Assembly (NCBI GenBank): GCA_028023455.1
Contig: JAQFVV010012420.1
Location: 5,024,001-5,088,000, forward strand
Length of the DNA stretch: 64,000 bases
Direction: 5' to 3'
Source of the DNA: Epiperipatus broadwayi
Lineage: Eukaryota; Onychophora; Udeonychophora; Euonychophora; Peripatidae
Shown: positions 50,450 through 61,924 of the stretch, in pieces
Layout of the letters: each line of letters starts with the position of its first letter
Position numbering within the stretch: the stretch's first letter is position 1
Made by a program: the position numbers and the translations under genes
The notes under the pieces: model-generated
Database searches by the model: none
Seen by the model: only the letters and a program-made list of their open reading frames with translations
Told to the model about the DNA's origin: nothing

Positions 50450-51310
50450 ACCTATTAATCTTAAAGTTGTAGTAATAAATTAAGTCATTATTTATAAGAG
50501 ATGGGGAAGTAATGGAATGTCTGTGCATATAAAAATGTATATGTAAATAAAAATAATTTATTTCCATAAATAATTACAAATTTCTTCATTTCTAAGACAT
50601 TTTCTTTTGGAGAAAACTAGTCTAGAAAATCTATAAAGAGGTTGTCCCAATTACAGATTTAATTGAAATAGAATTTGTATGCAACCATAGCCACTTGCAT
50701 TCAAATTGGAGTGTATATACAACCCTTCCCCCCATGCAGATGATCAGTGTGTGATTAAAATGATGAGATCAGTAAAGAGTGATCAGTCTAAAATAAAAAC
50801 AGTTTTTTTTTTAGTGTCATAGCAAGTGCAAGGCAGTCGTGAAAAGAAATATTGGTTTTTATATAGAAATTGTTATCACAAACAGATGGTAATTAACAAA
50901 AGATTAAACAAACTAAGAGAGAAGTTAGTAGTGTAGAGGAGTGTTAAAACAAATGTATAAATTGAGTGTGCCAATGCAAGCATTTATATTGTGAACTTTT
51001 AATAATTTATTTGTATACGGAAATTGTATATTGTCTGTAATAGACATTTAAATGGCTAAAAGTTGATCACTGCAAAAGAGTATTTGTATTTGTTAAAATA
51101 TGCTCATTTACATTTTAAGAGACATTTGATTTGAAGGCACAAAATATATAATTGGATTATTTCTGGTGTGAAAGAAAAGTCACTCCAGGCTAATTTATGG
51201 CTTATTTATATTTATGGTTTATTATATTTTTATGGAGTTTGACCTGGTTATTATTGTTGTTAAATAAATATTATTTTACACATATTTCTAAATATATTGT
51301 TTATTTAGGC
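50450..51310 (+). repeat. Family D repeat, copy 3 (uninterrupted; empty site)
   Basis: Colinear with copy 2 at 45,780-46,660 plus 49,307-49,370. At 51,205-51,240 it carries the site where copy 2 holds the first Penelope-like palindrome, with no insertion. The copies differ by many substitutions, so the duplication is old relative to the insertion. Confidence 0.8.
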
Positions 51311-51485
51311 TTCCTAACTAATGTTAGGGATCCTCAGGACATAGCAGAAATGATTTCGTGATGATTAAGAAGTTGGTGAATGCCTATAGTTTGATAATAG
51401 GATTTTTTTTTTATCTAAGAAGAAAAAATGGATTACAAAGAATTAAATCTTATAGAGAGGTTGTAAGAAAGTTAAAAGTTTATTT

Positions 51486-52160
51486 TAATTTTACACAGAG
51501 GCTAAATTCTCCATACAGTAACATCACCAGTGTAAGCCAGAGTAATCAATGGATGCAAAAAGGTGTGTGCATAAAATCCCTACTTAAGCTCTACTCATCC
51601 AATGTCCTCAGACTAGTTTCCAGCTAGTGGATTTCATTAGTGAGGAGCCCTGTATCTGAGAGCACTGCACTTGTGTAAGCATAAGAAATGGTGATCATCT
51701 GATGTTTATGGTTTAAAACCATACCTGCCCAATAGGATTATGGTGATTCTGGTTATTAAAGAACCAAAGACACCAATAAGTATGAATGCTGAACTGAGTT
51801 CAGATCCATACAACTATATATGCTAATGAACTTGAATTGAAAACATTATTGTATTTTTATTTTCGACTCAAAGTTTTATAGTTAGCTAATAAGGTAAAAG
51901 GTGGCTCTGGAGGGTTGCATTAGATGCTAGGATCTAGGTGCAATGCTCTCAGATCCAAGGCTTCTTACTGATGAAAGCCACAAGCTGGAAATTAGTTTGG
52001 GGATATTGGATGAGTAGGCACCAGATAGGGGTTTTATGCACCCACATTCTTGCATCCATTGATTATTCTGGCTTACACTGGGGGCACTGATGTATGGAGA
52101 GTTTAGCCTCTGTGTAAATTTATGTAAGCATAAGAAATGGTGATCATGTGATGTTTTAAT
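51486..52160. repeat. ~185-bp inverted repeat with same-direction flanks
   Basis: 51,490-51,672 (cagaggctaaattctccata..., ggatgcaaDaaDgtg, ctactcatccaat, ctgagagcaDtgcac) recurs inverted at about 51,935-52,122. Both copies are followed on the right by taagcataagaaatggtgatcatDtgatgtt in the same direction (51,676 and 52,127). Open frames on opposite strands (51,358-51,627 plus; 51,927-52,205 minus) translate the same repeat and share peptide FTQRLNSPY, which is repeat-derived and not evidence of a gene. Confidence 0.8.
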
Positions 52161-52205
52161 TTTGTTTGTATTACAAAAAATTTGTTGAATCCATTTGCCA
52201 TACAT

Positions 52206-53476
52206 TCTGTGTGGTTTACATAGGTATTTGAATGGCGGATTTAAAATTTAAAAGTTTCTGAACCAATTTCCAGTTGACGAAAAAACAATTTTTCCCAGGA
52301 TAGATAAATAAAACAGTTCTACTCAGCATGTCAATTTGCTGCTCAAATATTTTATTTTCCAAGAAAAATGATTATATATATATTTGTTATCTTTACTTTA
52401 TAAAAGGAGTATCTTCCAATATTACAAACATGGATTGCTTTTTTTTTACTCTTTGTGAGAGATTCACAGAATCATTTTTATAATACAACATTTGTCTTCT
52501 TTAACAAAAAGGTTATCAAATAATTAGTCACATTGGAAATGATCTATTGAATTTTGATCCATGATGTTTAGCTTTCAAGTCTATCATTCTACCAACATTC
52601 TTATTATTCTAGCAAAACATTTGAAGTAAATATTCTCCAAGAGTAATTGTACCAGTCAAAACATGTTGATCCATCTAACACAAGCTGGAACTAAAAAAAA
52701 TGTACTTCAAATGCAGTCAAGCCCAAGATTTAGGTCAGGGATCAACCTGGATTTGAACCCATTCCCTAAGCCCCAGATCAAACACCCAATGAATAACATA
52801 ATGATGGCACATGAAAATTCATTCTAAATCTGGTGCACTAGCAGATTGGAGAAGACAATGAGACTTATTTACTAACAACATTATAACTTAATTAAATAGG
52901 CATACGGATGGTTGTATGTGGAAATGGAGAAAAAGGAATTCGAACTACTCAAATAAATTAGATAATAAAAAAATATATAGTTTAATAACATGATAAATTA
53001 TATACATTAGTGTCTGGAATTCAAAATGGTTCTCATATGTTCTTTTATTAACTAAATAGTATATATACATTAACACATCTCTTTGGTGGGTGTAGTATTA
53101 AGATGCCAATCAATTATTAGAAAGATTACATAAAATTGCTATTAATGCTTTGGTTTACAATTCTGAAACATGGTGACTAGCATATTATTTCAGGAAGCAT
53201 TCCGAGATTCATTACAGATATCATAAAATTGTACAGATATCATAAAATTGTTTTCACGCTGTGTTGGTCATCAAAATGGAAAATACATTTAACAATTACA
53301 TTTGATTATGAGACAAAAGTTTCATTAACAACTCTTTTACTTAACATTTGGAAGGAAGAATGCTTTGTTTTCTCCAAGACATATACTCTTAAATAAAGAA
53401 ATAAATTATGATAGTGGGATTGTATAATACGACTGAAATAACATTTTAATTAACAAAACTAGTAATATTTGGCATA
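52206..53476. other. AT-rich non-coding stretch
   Basis: No supported gene. A perfect 19-bp tandem pair (tacagatatcataaaattg) lies at about 53,213-53,250. Read on the minus strand, 52,730-52,800 contains a B-box-like GGTTCAAATCC without a clear A box, so a SINE is possible but not supported. Confidence 0.4.
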
Positions 53477-54530
53477 TATATATATATATATTGTACCCTC
53501 ACTTCTCGATATATGATATAACTTAAAGTATGACTAGCTCAATTAAATTATTATGCTCAGCTAAAATATATATAACTATTTTTAATATATTTTTATAATA
53601 CTATATCTTATCAAATTTATTATAACTTATCAAAAAATTTATATAATTCAGTACTATGTACTAATTAAATAAGTATTTACTAAAATCATGAGACTATGAA
53701 GTGAAGTTACAAGTGGTAATTGGATTTACATTGAGTCAATGTCTTTCCAGACACTAACTCAATGGCATAAGAATACTACTACCTCTTTATTATCTCACTA
53801 CTACATCTACAGTACTCTTATGTCTTTTATAAAAATTAATTACCTTTAATAATAATAGATAAATAAATCTCAATCTTTTGTTAAGGAAATATAATTAAAT
53901 AATCTCAGGTTCTTTTAATTATCCTAAAGTAATAATAATTCATGCAAATAGGAATGATAAGGGATTTAATATCAAACCTAAATACACCTAACTTATTCCA
54001 ATAATAATAACTAACAATAGTAATCTTTAGTGTATAACTTAATCTTATCTATTTGATTATACTATTAATCATTAAGAAAATAAGTAAATCATATACATGT
54101 CTTTTATTTCCACATAATATCTTAATTTTAAAATATACGAAAATCTTATAATTTAACAATCTGTGGCAATAAATAATATTATACTCTTATATTGTGCATT
54201 ATAATTACTTTATGACCATTCTAATATTATATGTTAATGTCAATCAATTTCTATAAATTATATTAAGAAAATATTGTGTTTCTTTCTAAAAATAATAATA
54301 AATTCATCTTGTGCAAATATTATGTTTATTCAAATTATCTGTTGTCAAATGCTGTGGTGCAAATAATGAATTCGACACCTGTTTTAAAAACAACTTAAAC
54401 AAATTTATTTACATCAACTTTAACAAATAACTTATTTACACTATTTACATTCCAAGTGGAAACCAAAAAAAATAAAAATAAAGGAAAAATAATAATACAA
54501 GATTTTTACACTGTTACTATTTCCATAAAC
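53477..54530 (-). mobile_element. LTR-like repeat family B, copy 3
   Basis: Begins at (TA)n (53,477-53,491) followed by ttgtaccctcac, as in copy 1 at 7,290. Shares atctcaggttctt, atDaDgggatttDat, tgtggcaataa and, on the minus strand, AATAAA-like and gttgtttttDaaac words near 54,380-54,410. No coding region is attached within the shared part. Confidence 0.5.
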
Positions 54531-56441
54531 ATAAATAGATAATCTATACATTACTTAAATGTTTTATCAATAGCATTTAATTAAGTTTCCAAACTTAAAT
54601 TTTAATAGATATTATTTGTCATCAACTAATACAAGGAAAAGTTCTATGTAAAATATCATTTATGTATCCTATGTAGATAAACAAACTTTAATAATTAAAT
54701 GTTACTTCACCTAAGTATTACTACTATTTATATTATAAGGTACTATTGTATATTACATTTACTATTAGCATTAATCTAATGTCAAATAATGTATGAACTG
54801 ATATAACTTTGTAATATAATAACAATTATTGATTATAATTATTTATTTTATTTTAATGTAATTTCATACTACATGTCTTACCAAAATATGCAATACGTAT
54901 AGGTTCTTTTAAAATAATATTTTAAAATTATTCAACAATTTCAAATTTTATAAAGTATTATACCAAATAAATTCTATGATTCTTTACTTGTTATTCTGTT
55001 CCTTCCTAATAAACTTCTATCTACAAATATCATTTTAACCTTATTTAACTTCAGAAAAACCAGCTGACCAATTTTAAAAAATAATGATTATCCAAATTAT
55101 CTTATACCTTATCATCTATATATGATAAACCTTCAATCAAAATATAAATTTCTATAGAAAATTAATTTAACTTATCTAATAAAATACAAATAAAATCTAA
55201 ATATTTTTATCTCTTACTAACTTTAAAAAAAAATAAAAAAATAAATAACTTATACTAATATAATAGATCTAATGCCTAATACTGTAATAGAAAACATTAA
55301 AATTTATTCAAGAAAGAATCATATAATTATTTCTAGATTTCTCATATTACGTTGTACTAAATTAAATCATCAATTTAAAGTATGCATATTAAAATAAAAC
55401 TGTTATTACTAATATTATGTGTGTATATTCTTTAAATATTTATACATCCATCCAACAATCAAATAACATTCGGTTGATCTAAAGAAAACATATCAAAATA
55501 CATCAAATTATTATTATATAATTTTTACCACAAATGATACTCTAATGTACAGTCCGCCATACAATGTCCTCCAGGATTACAGTTTTACAAAATAATTTTA
55601 CATTTACACTCAACAATCATTCTTTAAAACATGGCATGTTGTATAATTATAAAATAAACTTTATGCAATTAAAGTGTTATATTAATATTTAGTTATTTTT
55701 TTAAAAAAATAAATGTACCTTTCCTATCTTTAACAAATCAATAAATAATTATATTTATGTTAGTTAATAAATAAAAAACATATTACATAACATCCAACGG
55801 TGTCTTCTTATACCCATAATTGTTCTTTTTCCTTGGTACAAATTTTCACCAAACATTATTTCCTTTTCCGGTACATCACGTGTTTTAAAAGTTTTTATGG
55901 AAAAAATGAAAACGTACTTTTTTTAAAAAAAATAAAATAAAAGTCAGTTCCACCATAAAACAAAAATAATTATTAAAATAGTTCACAAGATCCGGATTCA
56001 TTTCTTTTAAGGAAAAAAAAAAATTATTTAAAAGTTATTATTTCTAAATTAGTCAATAGTTTATAAGTTTCTTATTTAATTATTTTAAATTGACTTGGAT
56101 ATCCACGTATATTTTATTTGCGCATTCCTTAATAAAATATTTAGGTAAGATTAATTTAAACTTCTTCTGTACGACCAGCGTTCAGACTTTACTAATATAA
56201 TAATTTTATTTACAGGTATTTCTTTGCAAATTAAATTTCCGATCTATTTTGCCTTTTAAGACTGTCAAATTTTAGTCTTTTAAACCACAAAGACTTCACA
56301 AGGCAAGTATTTATACAATTACTATTAATTACCATATCTTTACTAAGATATATACTTAAATTTATAATCTACAAATACTTTCTTCATAAAGAAGTATTTC
56401 TTTTCTTTTAAAATATTGGTCTTCATAAAAATTAGTTCTAA
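54531..56441. other. AT-rich non-coding stretch
   Basis: No supported coding region. It may be the upstream part of the minus-strand element whose promoter-like module lies at 56.8 kb and whose 3' part is the family B repeat; that link is inference. Confidence 0.35.
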
Positions 56442-56573
56442 TTAACTTTTAAAATCATATAATATCCAATATATTACTTTTTCCCATCTAGTACTTCTCC
56501 TAGTTAATCCAGCGTTTGTTATATTTTTAGTATAATGTCTCCAATACATTTTATCCTTATACGATGTTTCCAT
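56442..56573 (-). CDS. Short ORF or possible first exon, unknown product
   Basis: 43 codons from ATG at 56,573 (G at -3 and +4) to TAA at 56,442. The peptide begins METSYKDKMYWRHYTKN and is basic and aromatic. The bases after WEK form a possible splice donor (aa|gtaata, near 56,475), so this could be a first exon rather than a complete ORF. It lies about 200 nt downstream of the predicted start of a minus-strand CCAAT/TATA promoter. I do not recognise it; chance is quite possible. Confidence 0.2.
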   Translation of the reverse strand: METSYKDKMYWRHYTKNITNAGLTRRSTRWEKVIYWILYDFKS

Positions 56574-56774
56574 GACTATTTGATAGTAAATTGAGCTTCG
56601 AGAGAGACGATCGATAGGAAATTATAATTAAATTAGCACTGCATATTTGTCGGTAAACTTTTATAAATTATTTTAAAATTACTCTCTTATAATTTTAAAA
56701 CGATTACGAGAGCGTCTATAATTTTACTTAGCTATTTCTAATAGCACACTTTACTTTTTAAAAATTACAATCAT

Positions 56775-56840
56775 AATCCCCCTTCGAACAATTGAACCTT
56801 GGTTTTATACCGGAATAAACTCCCCACTTGATTGGTAAAT
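56775..56840 (-). promoter_or_regulatory. Candidate minus-strand promoter (CCAAT and TATA)
   Basis: On the minus strand, CCAATCA at 56,835-56,829 is followed 19 bases later by TATAAAA at 56,809-56,803, in a locally GC-richer context (tggggagtttattccgg). Transcription would start near 56,775 and run toward the 43-codon ORF and the family B repeat. Motif evidence only. Confidence 0.4.
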
Positions 56841-58246
56841 TAAACAATCAACTTGCTAGCTTATTTACATTTTTACCAACAATACAGAATTAAAAATAAA
56901 TAATGACTTATTTAATATTTATTATTTATCACATTATTAAATTCTTGAATTAATCTTTATCATTTATTTAAATTCATTAAACATTTTTTTAAAATATATT
57001 TTTTACTTTATTTTACTTTTAACTTTTATAAGATTATTTTTTTGTAAACAAATTAAGTCTATTTTTTATTCGTTATGTTTTTAAAGCAGTATTTTAAAAA
57101 TTAGATTTAATATTTCACATTAACTATTTTTATTTTTATCTCATGATAGCCAATATAATATTTATAAATTTTATAACAGAATTTTTAAAATAGTTTTGCA
57201 ACTTTACTAAAAAACTCACAAGCATGTGTGTATATGTCTAACTAACATCTGTTTTACAACACAGATACAAACGCTTGTACTAATCCAAAAATAAACTAAC
57301 AATGTCATTTTCTTAAAATAAATATTTTTAAAATAAACAATATATTATAACAATTTTTAAAATAATAATTCGATATTATTAAAATCAAATATTAATCTTC
57401 TATTATGTACTACTAATAATTAAAATATTTATATTCACTTATTAAATATTAAGCTTTATCAACAATAAATATATGCATTTAATTTTAACTTGTCTTTTAA
57501 AACTTTAACTTTAAACATTTATTTATGAAAATTATTAATGCAGTATGATCATGGCCAGTTTTCCCAACCATATACTATTATCATCTTTATTGAAACGTCT
57601 CTCTCAAACATTAGCACAATTTTCACATATCAAATACTCATAGATTACTTTAAATAAATTTTTTTTTTGAGAGATTATTATAAATAAAATTAACATCATA
57701 TAGCTAAATATATTTTAAATTTAAAATTTTTTTAATAAATTGACACAACAATTTATGGAGACCCATACAAAAGGGCACAATATATATATATTGAGCAGAG
57801 CACAATTTAAATATTATTACAGCACTAAAATTAGGTCATAAGCAAAAGAAATAATAATATGAAGAAGTGGTGGTATGGTGGAGAAATCAAAGAGAACATT
57901 GTGCTTCTGAATAAAAACGAAGTCCAAGACCTCTTCCTAGGGCAGTGCCTAGAAAAGTGTAATTAGGCAAAATGTGGATTCACTGACATGCAGAGGTCTT
58001 TTATACGAAGGTGGTCCTGGGAAGCTCAACTATCCACGGGACAGGACATGAGAAGAAATCTATGGGTTCAATCTTGTCACAACCCCCAGATTAGAAACAT
58101 GTAATATATTTACAAAGATAAGCCAGATGTCAGTAAAGCAAGTACGGACAAATGTCACTAATGACATTGAATAAGATTTACTGCTTTAAAAATAAATGAC
58201 CCTAGTTGAATGCCATAATTTATACAAATAATATGCTATGCCACTG

Positions 58247-58248
<2 letters not shown>
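56841..58248. other. AT-rich stretch, no recognisable genes
   Basis: Nothing recognised up to about 57,760. From 57,840 to 58,140 the DNA is less AT-rich and unassigned (words ctcttcctagggcagtgcct, ggtggtcctgggaagctcaa). It has a B-box-like gggttcaatct near 58,068 but no matching A box. Confidence 0.4.

Positions 58249-58297
<49 letters not shown>
58249..58297. repeat. (AT)n microsatellite
   Basis: About 24 AT units. Confidence 0.95.
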
Positions 58298-58298
<1 letters not shown>

Positions 58299-58511
58299 GT
58301 ATATAAGATTTTACTTAATAACTAAAATAGTAAAATATGCATTAAATTTTACCCCCTTCCTTTTCTGCTATTTAAAAATGATTCAATCCCACCTTTGTGG
58401 ATTTTACAACAACTGAGAATATTTAAGCATATGATATTTTAATACAAAATAACAATTCATCAATTGTTAATACAGAGTTTAATATAAATAAATAAAAACA
58501 AATTATTTTTA

Positions 58512-58545
58512 TCCAAGCGCTTTCAACTCTTACCTTATCAAGGCA
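58512..58545 (-). ncRNA. Hammerhead-ribozyme-like motif, left end of palindrome 2
   Basis: The minus strand reads CCTTGATAAGG, a shortened stem (taagagtt), then GAAAGCGCTTGG. The core order fits a hammerhead (CUGANGA-like, stem II, GAAA), with TTGATAA in place of CTGATGA. Part of stem II present in the right arm (actcg) is missing here, so this copy is damaged. Confidence 0.4.
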
Positions 58546-58588
58546 ATGTAAACAATTCTATTTTCTCCTAGGTGATGAATCTAACATT

Positions 58589-59949
58589 TCATTGTATTGG
58601 CCAGGAACAACTAATCGGAAAGCTGGTTAATTTTGAATTCATAGCACAAGATGAATTTTGTATAATATATGATTCTTTAATCTTGCGTTTTTTATCATGT
58701 GTTTCATTCATTAATATTGTAAAATCCTTTGGACTACATATATGATCTGTATTATTTTGGTGAACATAAAAAGCTGAATAAACTGTATCATCTTCTCTTG
58801 CTCTATTATAAGGATATTTATGTTGTTGAAGGTGATATTTAATATTTGTTTTGGTTTCTCCAACATATATTGCACTACAATTTATTTGTGGGCATTTAAT
58901 AGAGTATACAACACTGCTTTTATCCTCCTTATTTATTACTTCCTTAGAATTATTTATTAACCTATTAAGGTTAGGTGGAGTTCTCCATGCTAATCGAAAA
59001 TCTTGACTTAAAACTTTTATTATATTTCTATTAATATTGGGAATAAAAGCTAATGACATCCATGGTTTATTATTCATATTTATATAGTCACTATTATGAT
59101 GTTGTTTATAATGCTTCAATACAGTAGATAATAGCATTTGTTTATTATAACCCACTTGTATTAAATCTTGCATATAACATTTTATATTATCTTTCATAAA
59201 CATTTCATTTGAACACAGTCATTGATTACGTGCTAAAAAAGCTCTAAAACCAGCTAATTTGTGTACTAAAAGAACATTAGATGTTGGATGAATGTAACCT
59301 CTATTATCTATATGTTTTACAACTATTTTATATACTAATTTATCATCTACCCTTGATATTTGCAAAACTAGGTATTTAATACTAGAATTGTCTTCTCTTT
59401 CTATTGTCCAAACTAAACCATTTTCATTCTGCAAACTATCAAAAATTTGCTTTATATTGTCTGGTAGCCCATATATAAAAACATCATCCACATATCTGCA
59501 ATATGTGTTCTCATTTCTTACTAATATGGGATGCACAATTCACTGTTCTATATTATCTACAAACAAATTACTTAATAATCCGCTTACAGCCAAACCCATT
59601 GGCCATCCTTTTTCCATTCTATATAAGTTACTACCATGTGCTGCAACAATATCATTGCTTATCCAAATTAAAACATCTATAATGAAAGTTATTTTATCCT
59701 GTGGCATTTCTTTAGCACACAATTTATCTCTCAAAATTGTAATAGATGCAGATCGACCCACTGATCCATATAATTCCACTACATCCAATGAAACAAACTC
59801 GTACTCCTTAATTATAGCTGTTTTATTAAGTATAGTAACACAATCAAATGATGATTTTAATGTATATTTTTCAAACACAACAAAATCTAAAATCCACTTA
59901 ACTAAAATAATAATAATATTAGTAGTAGTAGTAGTAGTAAGTAGTAGTA

Positions 59950-59986
<37 letters not shown>

Positions 59987-59995
59987 CAACAACAA
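58589..59995 (-). pseudogene. Penelope-like RT plus GIY-YIG reading frame, left arm 2
   Basis: One continuous frame of about 469 codons with only two stops (TGA at 59,540-59,542 and TGA at 59,219-59,221). The N-terminal part shows FVSLDVVELYGSVG and MEKGWPMGLAVSGLLSNLFVD (motif B region). After the first stop come CRYVDDVFIYG (catalytic YVDD, near 59,490) and IKYLVLQISR. The right arm keeps CGA where the second stop is TGA, pointing to a C-to-T change. The final 204 codons include the GIY-YIG domain: VVYSIKC (98-104), IYVGETKTN (112-120), QQH (126-128), KESYI (E177) and N189. The usual Arg in the YVG helix is His 124. The first ~20 codons are microsatellite-encoded, so the real N-terminus is lost. 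Confidence 0.85.
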
Positions 59996-60018
59996 TAATA
60001 ATAATAATAATAATAATA
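59906..60018. repeat. (TAA/TAG/CAA)n microsatellite at palindrome 2 centre
   Basis: Runs of TAA, TAG, TAA, CAA and TAA units. It sits exactly between the two arms, where the 5'-truncated ends of the two element copies meet. It creates poly-Leu and poly-Asn open frames that are artefacts. Confidence 0.9.
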
Positions 60019-60731
60019 GAAGTTACATTCATCCAACATCTAATGTTCCTTTAGTACACAAATTAGCTGGTTTTAGAGCTTTTTTTAACACGTAATCAAC
60101 GACTGTGTTCAAATGAAATGTTTATGAAAAATAATATAAAATGTTATATGCAAGATTTAATACAATTGGGTTATAATAAACACATCCTATTATCTACTGT
60201 ATTGAAGCATTATAAACAACATCATAATAGTGACCATATAAATATGAATAATAAACCATGGATGTCATTAGCTTTTATTTCCAATATTAATAAAAATATA
60301 ATAAAAGTTTAAGTCAAGATTTTCGATTAGCATGGAGAACTCCACCTAACCTTAAGAGGTTAATAAATAATTCTAAGGAAATAATAAATAAGGAGGATAA
60401 AAGCAGTGTTTTATACTCTATTAGATGCTCACAAATAAATTGTAGTGCAATATATGTTGGAGAAACCAAAACAAATATTAAATATCGCCCTCAACAACAA
60501 AAATATACTTATAATAGAGCAAGAGAAGATGATACAGTTTATTCAGATTTTTATGTTCACCAAAATAATACAGGCCATATATGTAGTCCAAAGGATTTTA
60601 CAATATTAATGAATGAAACACATGATAAAAAACACAAGATTAAAGAATCATATATTATACAAAATTCATCTTGTGCTATGAATTCAAAATTAACCAGCTT
60701 TCTGATTAGTTGTTCCTGGCCAATACAATGA
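60019..60731 (+). pseudogene. Penelope-like RT tail and GIY-YIG fragment, right arm 2
   Basis: Begins SYIHPTSNVPLVHKLAGFRAF (RT C-terminal). After a frameshift near 60,085 it continues in the frame of 60,118-60,312 (MFMKNNIKCYMQDLIQLGYN...), then a further frameshift near 60,305. The GIY-YIG region follows (IYVGETKTNIKY near 60,450-60,485) and the frame reaches a stop at 60,729-60,731. The sequence is a close copy of the left arm with independent indels, and the position equivalent to QQH reads PQQQK, so the histidine is lost. Confidence 0.75.
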
Positions 60732-60773
60732 AATGTTAGATTCATCACCTAGGAGAAAATAGAATTGTTTATA

Positions 60774-60812
60774 TTGCCTTGATAAGGACTCGTAAGAGTT
60801 GAAAGCGCTTGG
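60774..60812 (+). ncRNA. Hammerhead-ribozyme-like motif, right end of palindrome 2
   Basis: The plus strand reads CCTTGATAAG, then stem GACTC-GTAA-GAGTT, then GAAAGCGCTTGG. It is the cleanest of the four motifs: a hairpin stem II with a 4-nt loop followed by GAAA. Core deviations TTGATAA versus CTGATGA remain. Confidence 0.5.
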
Positions 60813-60938
60813 AAATATTATTTGTTTTTATTTATTTATATTAAACTCTGTATTAACAATTGACGAATTGTTATTTTGTATTATTTTTATATTATATACA
60901 GAAGTATTATTTATTTATTTATTTATATGATATTTTAA

Positions 60939-61924
60939 GAGTATGGAAAAATAAAAGAAATCTAGCAGTTATAGAAAACAACTAATAGGTCACCTTTTCA
61001 GAATTTAATAGTTAACAAAATAAATAAGGTTTCAGAGAATTAATTAGCTTAAGTTCTGGATTCACCCCAGGTAGAATGACTTTATTCTATTTGGAGTTGG
61101 ACAAATAATTTTTATACTAAATCATAAAGTAGGTTAACTCAGAAAAACAATCTGTCAAGTGTATTGATTAATAATATATTTTAAGATCTAAAAAGGAAGA
61201 ATTAATAACCTCACTTCATGGAGGTTTAATTTAATTAAAAGAAAGAAAATGAAAGGATTTTATAAATGGAGCTTGCCAGGTTGCTTTAGATTGGCATATT
61301 AATAATAAAATAAATCATAAATTCATATAAAAAAATGACCGCACCAAAGTTAAAGAAAGGTGGAGTATATGAGTGAAAATTAGATTTATAGAAATTATTT
61401 AAGAGCAAATTATATTTGGTAATCATCTGAAATCCAGGCATGGCCACTTAGGGCATTGATGCTATACAAAATCAATCAAATGTAATGTTACCGGGCCGCT
61501 GCAACTTTTTTTTTAGATAACATGATTTTTTTTTGATCATACAAATTTTTATTTCATTTATAACATGATTTCTTTTTTATTAAACAAATTTTTATATTCA
61601 TTTTCATTGTTTTTTTTTTAACCTGACATTTTTCTTTAATCAACAAATTTTGGTAATTTAATTTTGTATTTATTTTTCTGATTTTCGCAACAAGTTTACC
61701 ATTCCTCATCCCAAACCTCAAGACATATTCATTTCTAAGTTGAAGGAATTTCACCATAAGGATAGTATCATCTCATCCAGATTTTTATTTGACAACACAT
61801 GGAGCCTGATTAAACTGGATTAAACAACACTAATGAGCACATCAGACGATCATTTTCCCGAGCAACATGGATTACTTTTATTAAAAATTATTTACAAGTG
61901 TATCATTCTTACATATGTATTTCA
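60939..61924. other. AT-rich non-coding stretch
   Basis: No supported gene. A short T-rich repeated block (tcatacaaatttttattDcatttataacatgatttDttttt) appears near 61,510-61,580. Confidence 0.4.

Larger units (their letters stand above)
58429..60938. mobile_element. Head-to-head Penelope-like palindrome 2 with 14-bp target duplication
   Basis: A second, unrelated-in-sequence Penelope-like element in the same layout. The left arm is 58,443 to about 59,905 (minus). An AAT/TAG microsatellite (59,906-60,018) lies at the centre. The right arm is 60,019 to about 60,880 (plus), followed by a ~45-bp AT-rich tail. The direct repeat atatgatattttaa occurs at 58,429-58,442 and 60,925-60,938, bracketing the entire structure. 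The right arm begins within the RT C-terminal region (gaagttacattcatccaaca), whereas the left arm extends ~590 bp further 5'. Arm sequences are very similar. Confidence 0.85.

Noticed and set aside
59388-60095. 235-codon plus-strand frame with poly-Asn
   Set aside because: Antisense of the minus-strand Penelope-like RT joined through the central microsatellite into the right arm.
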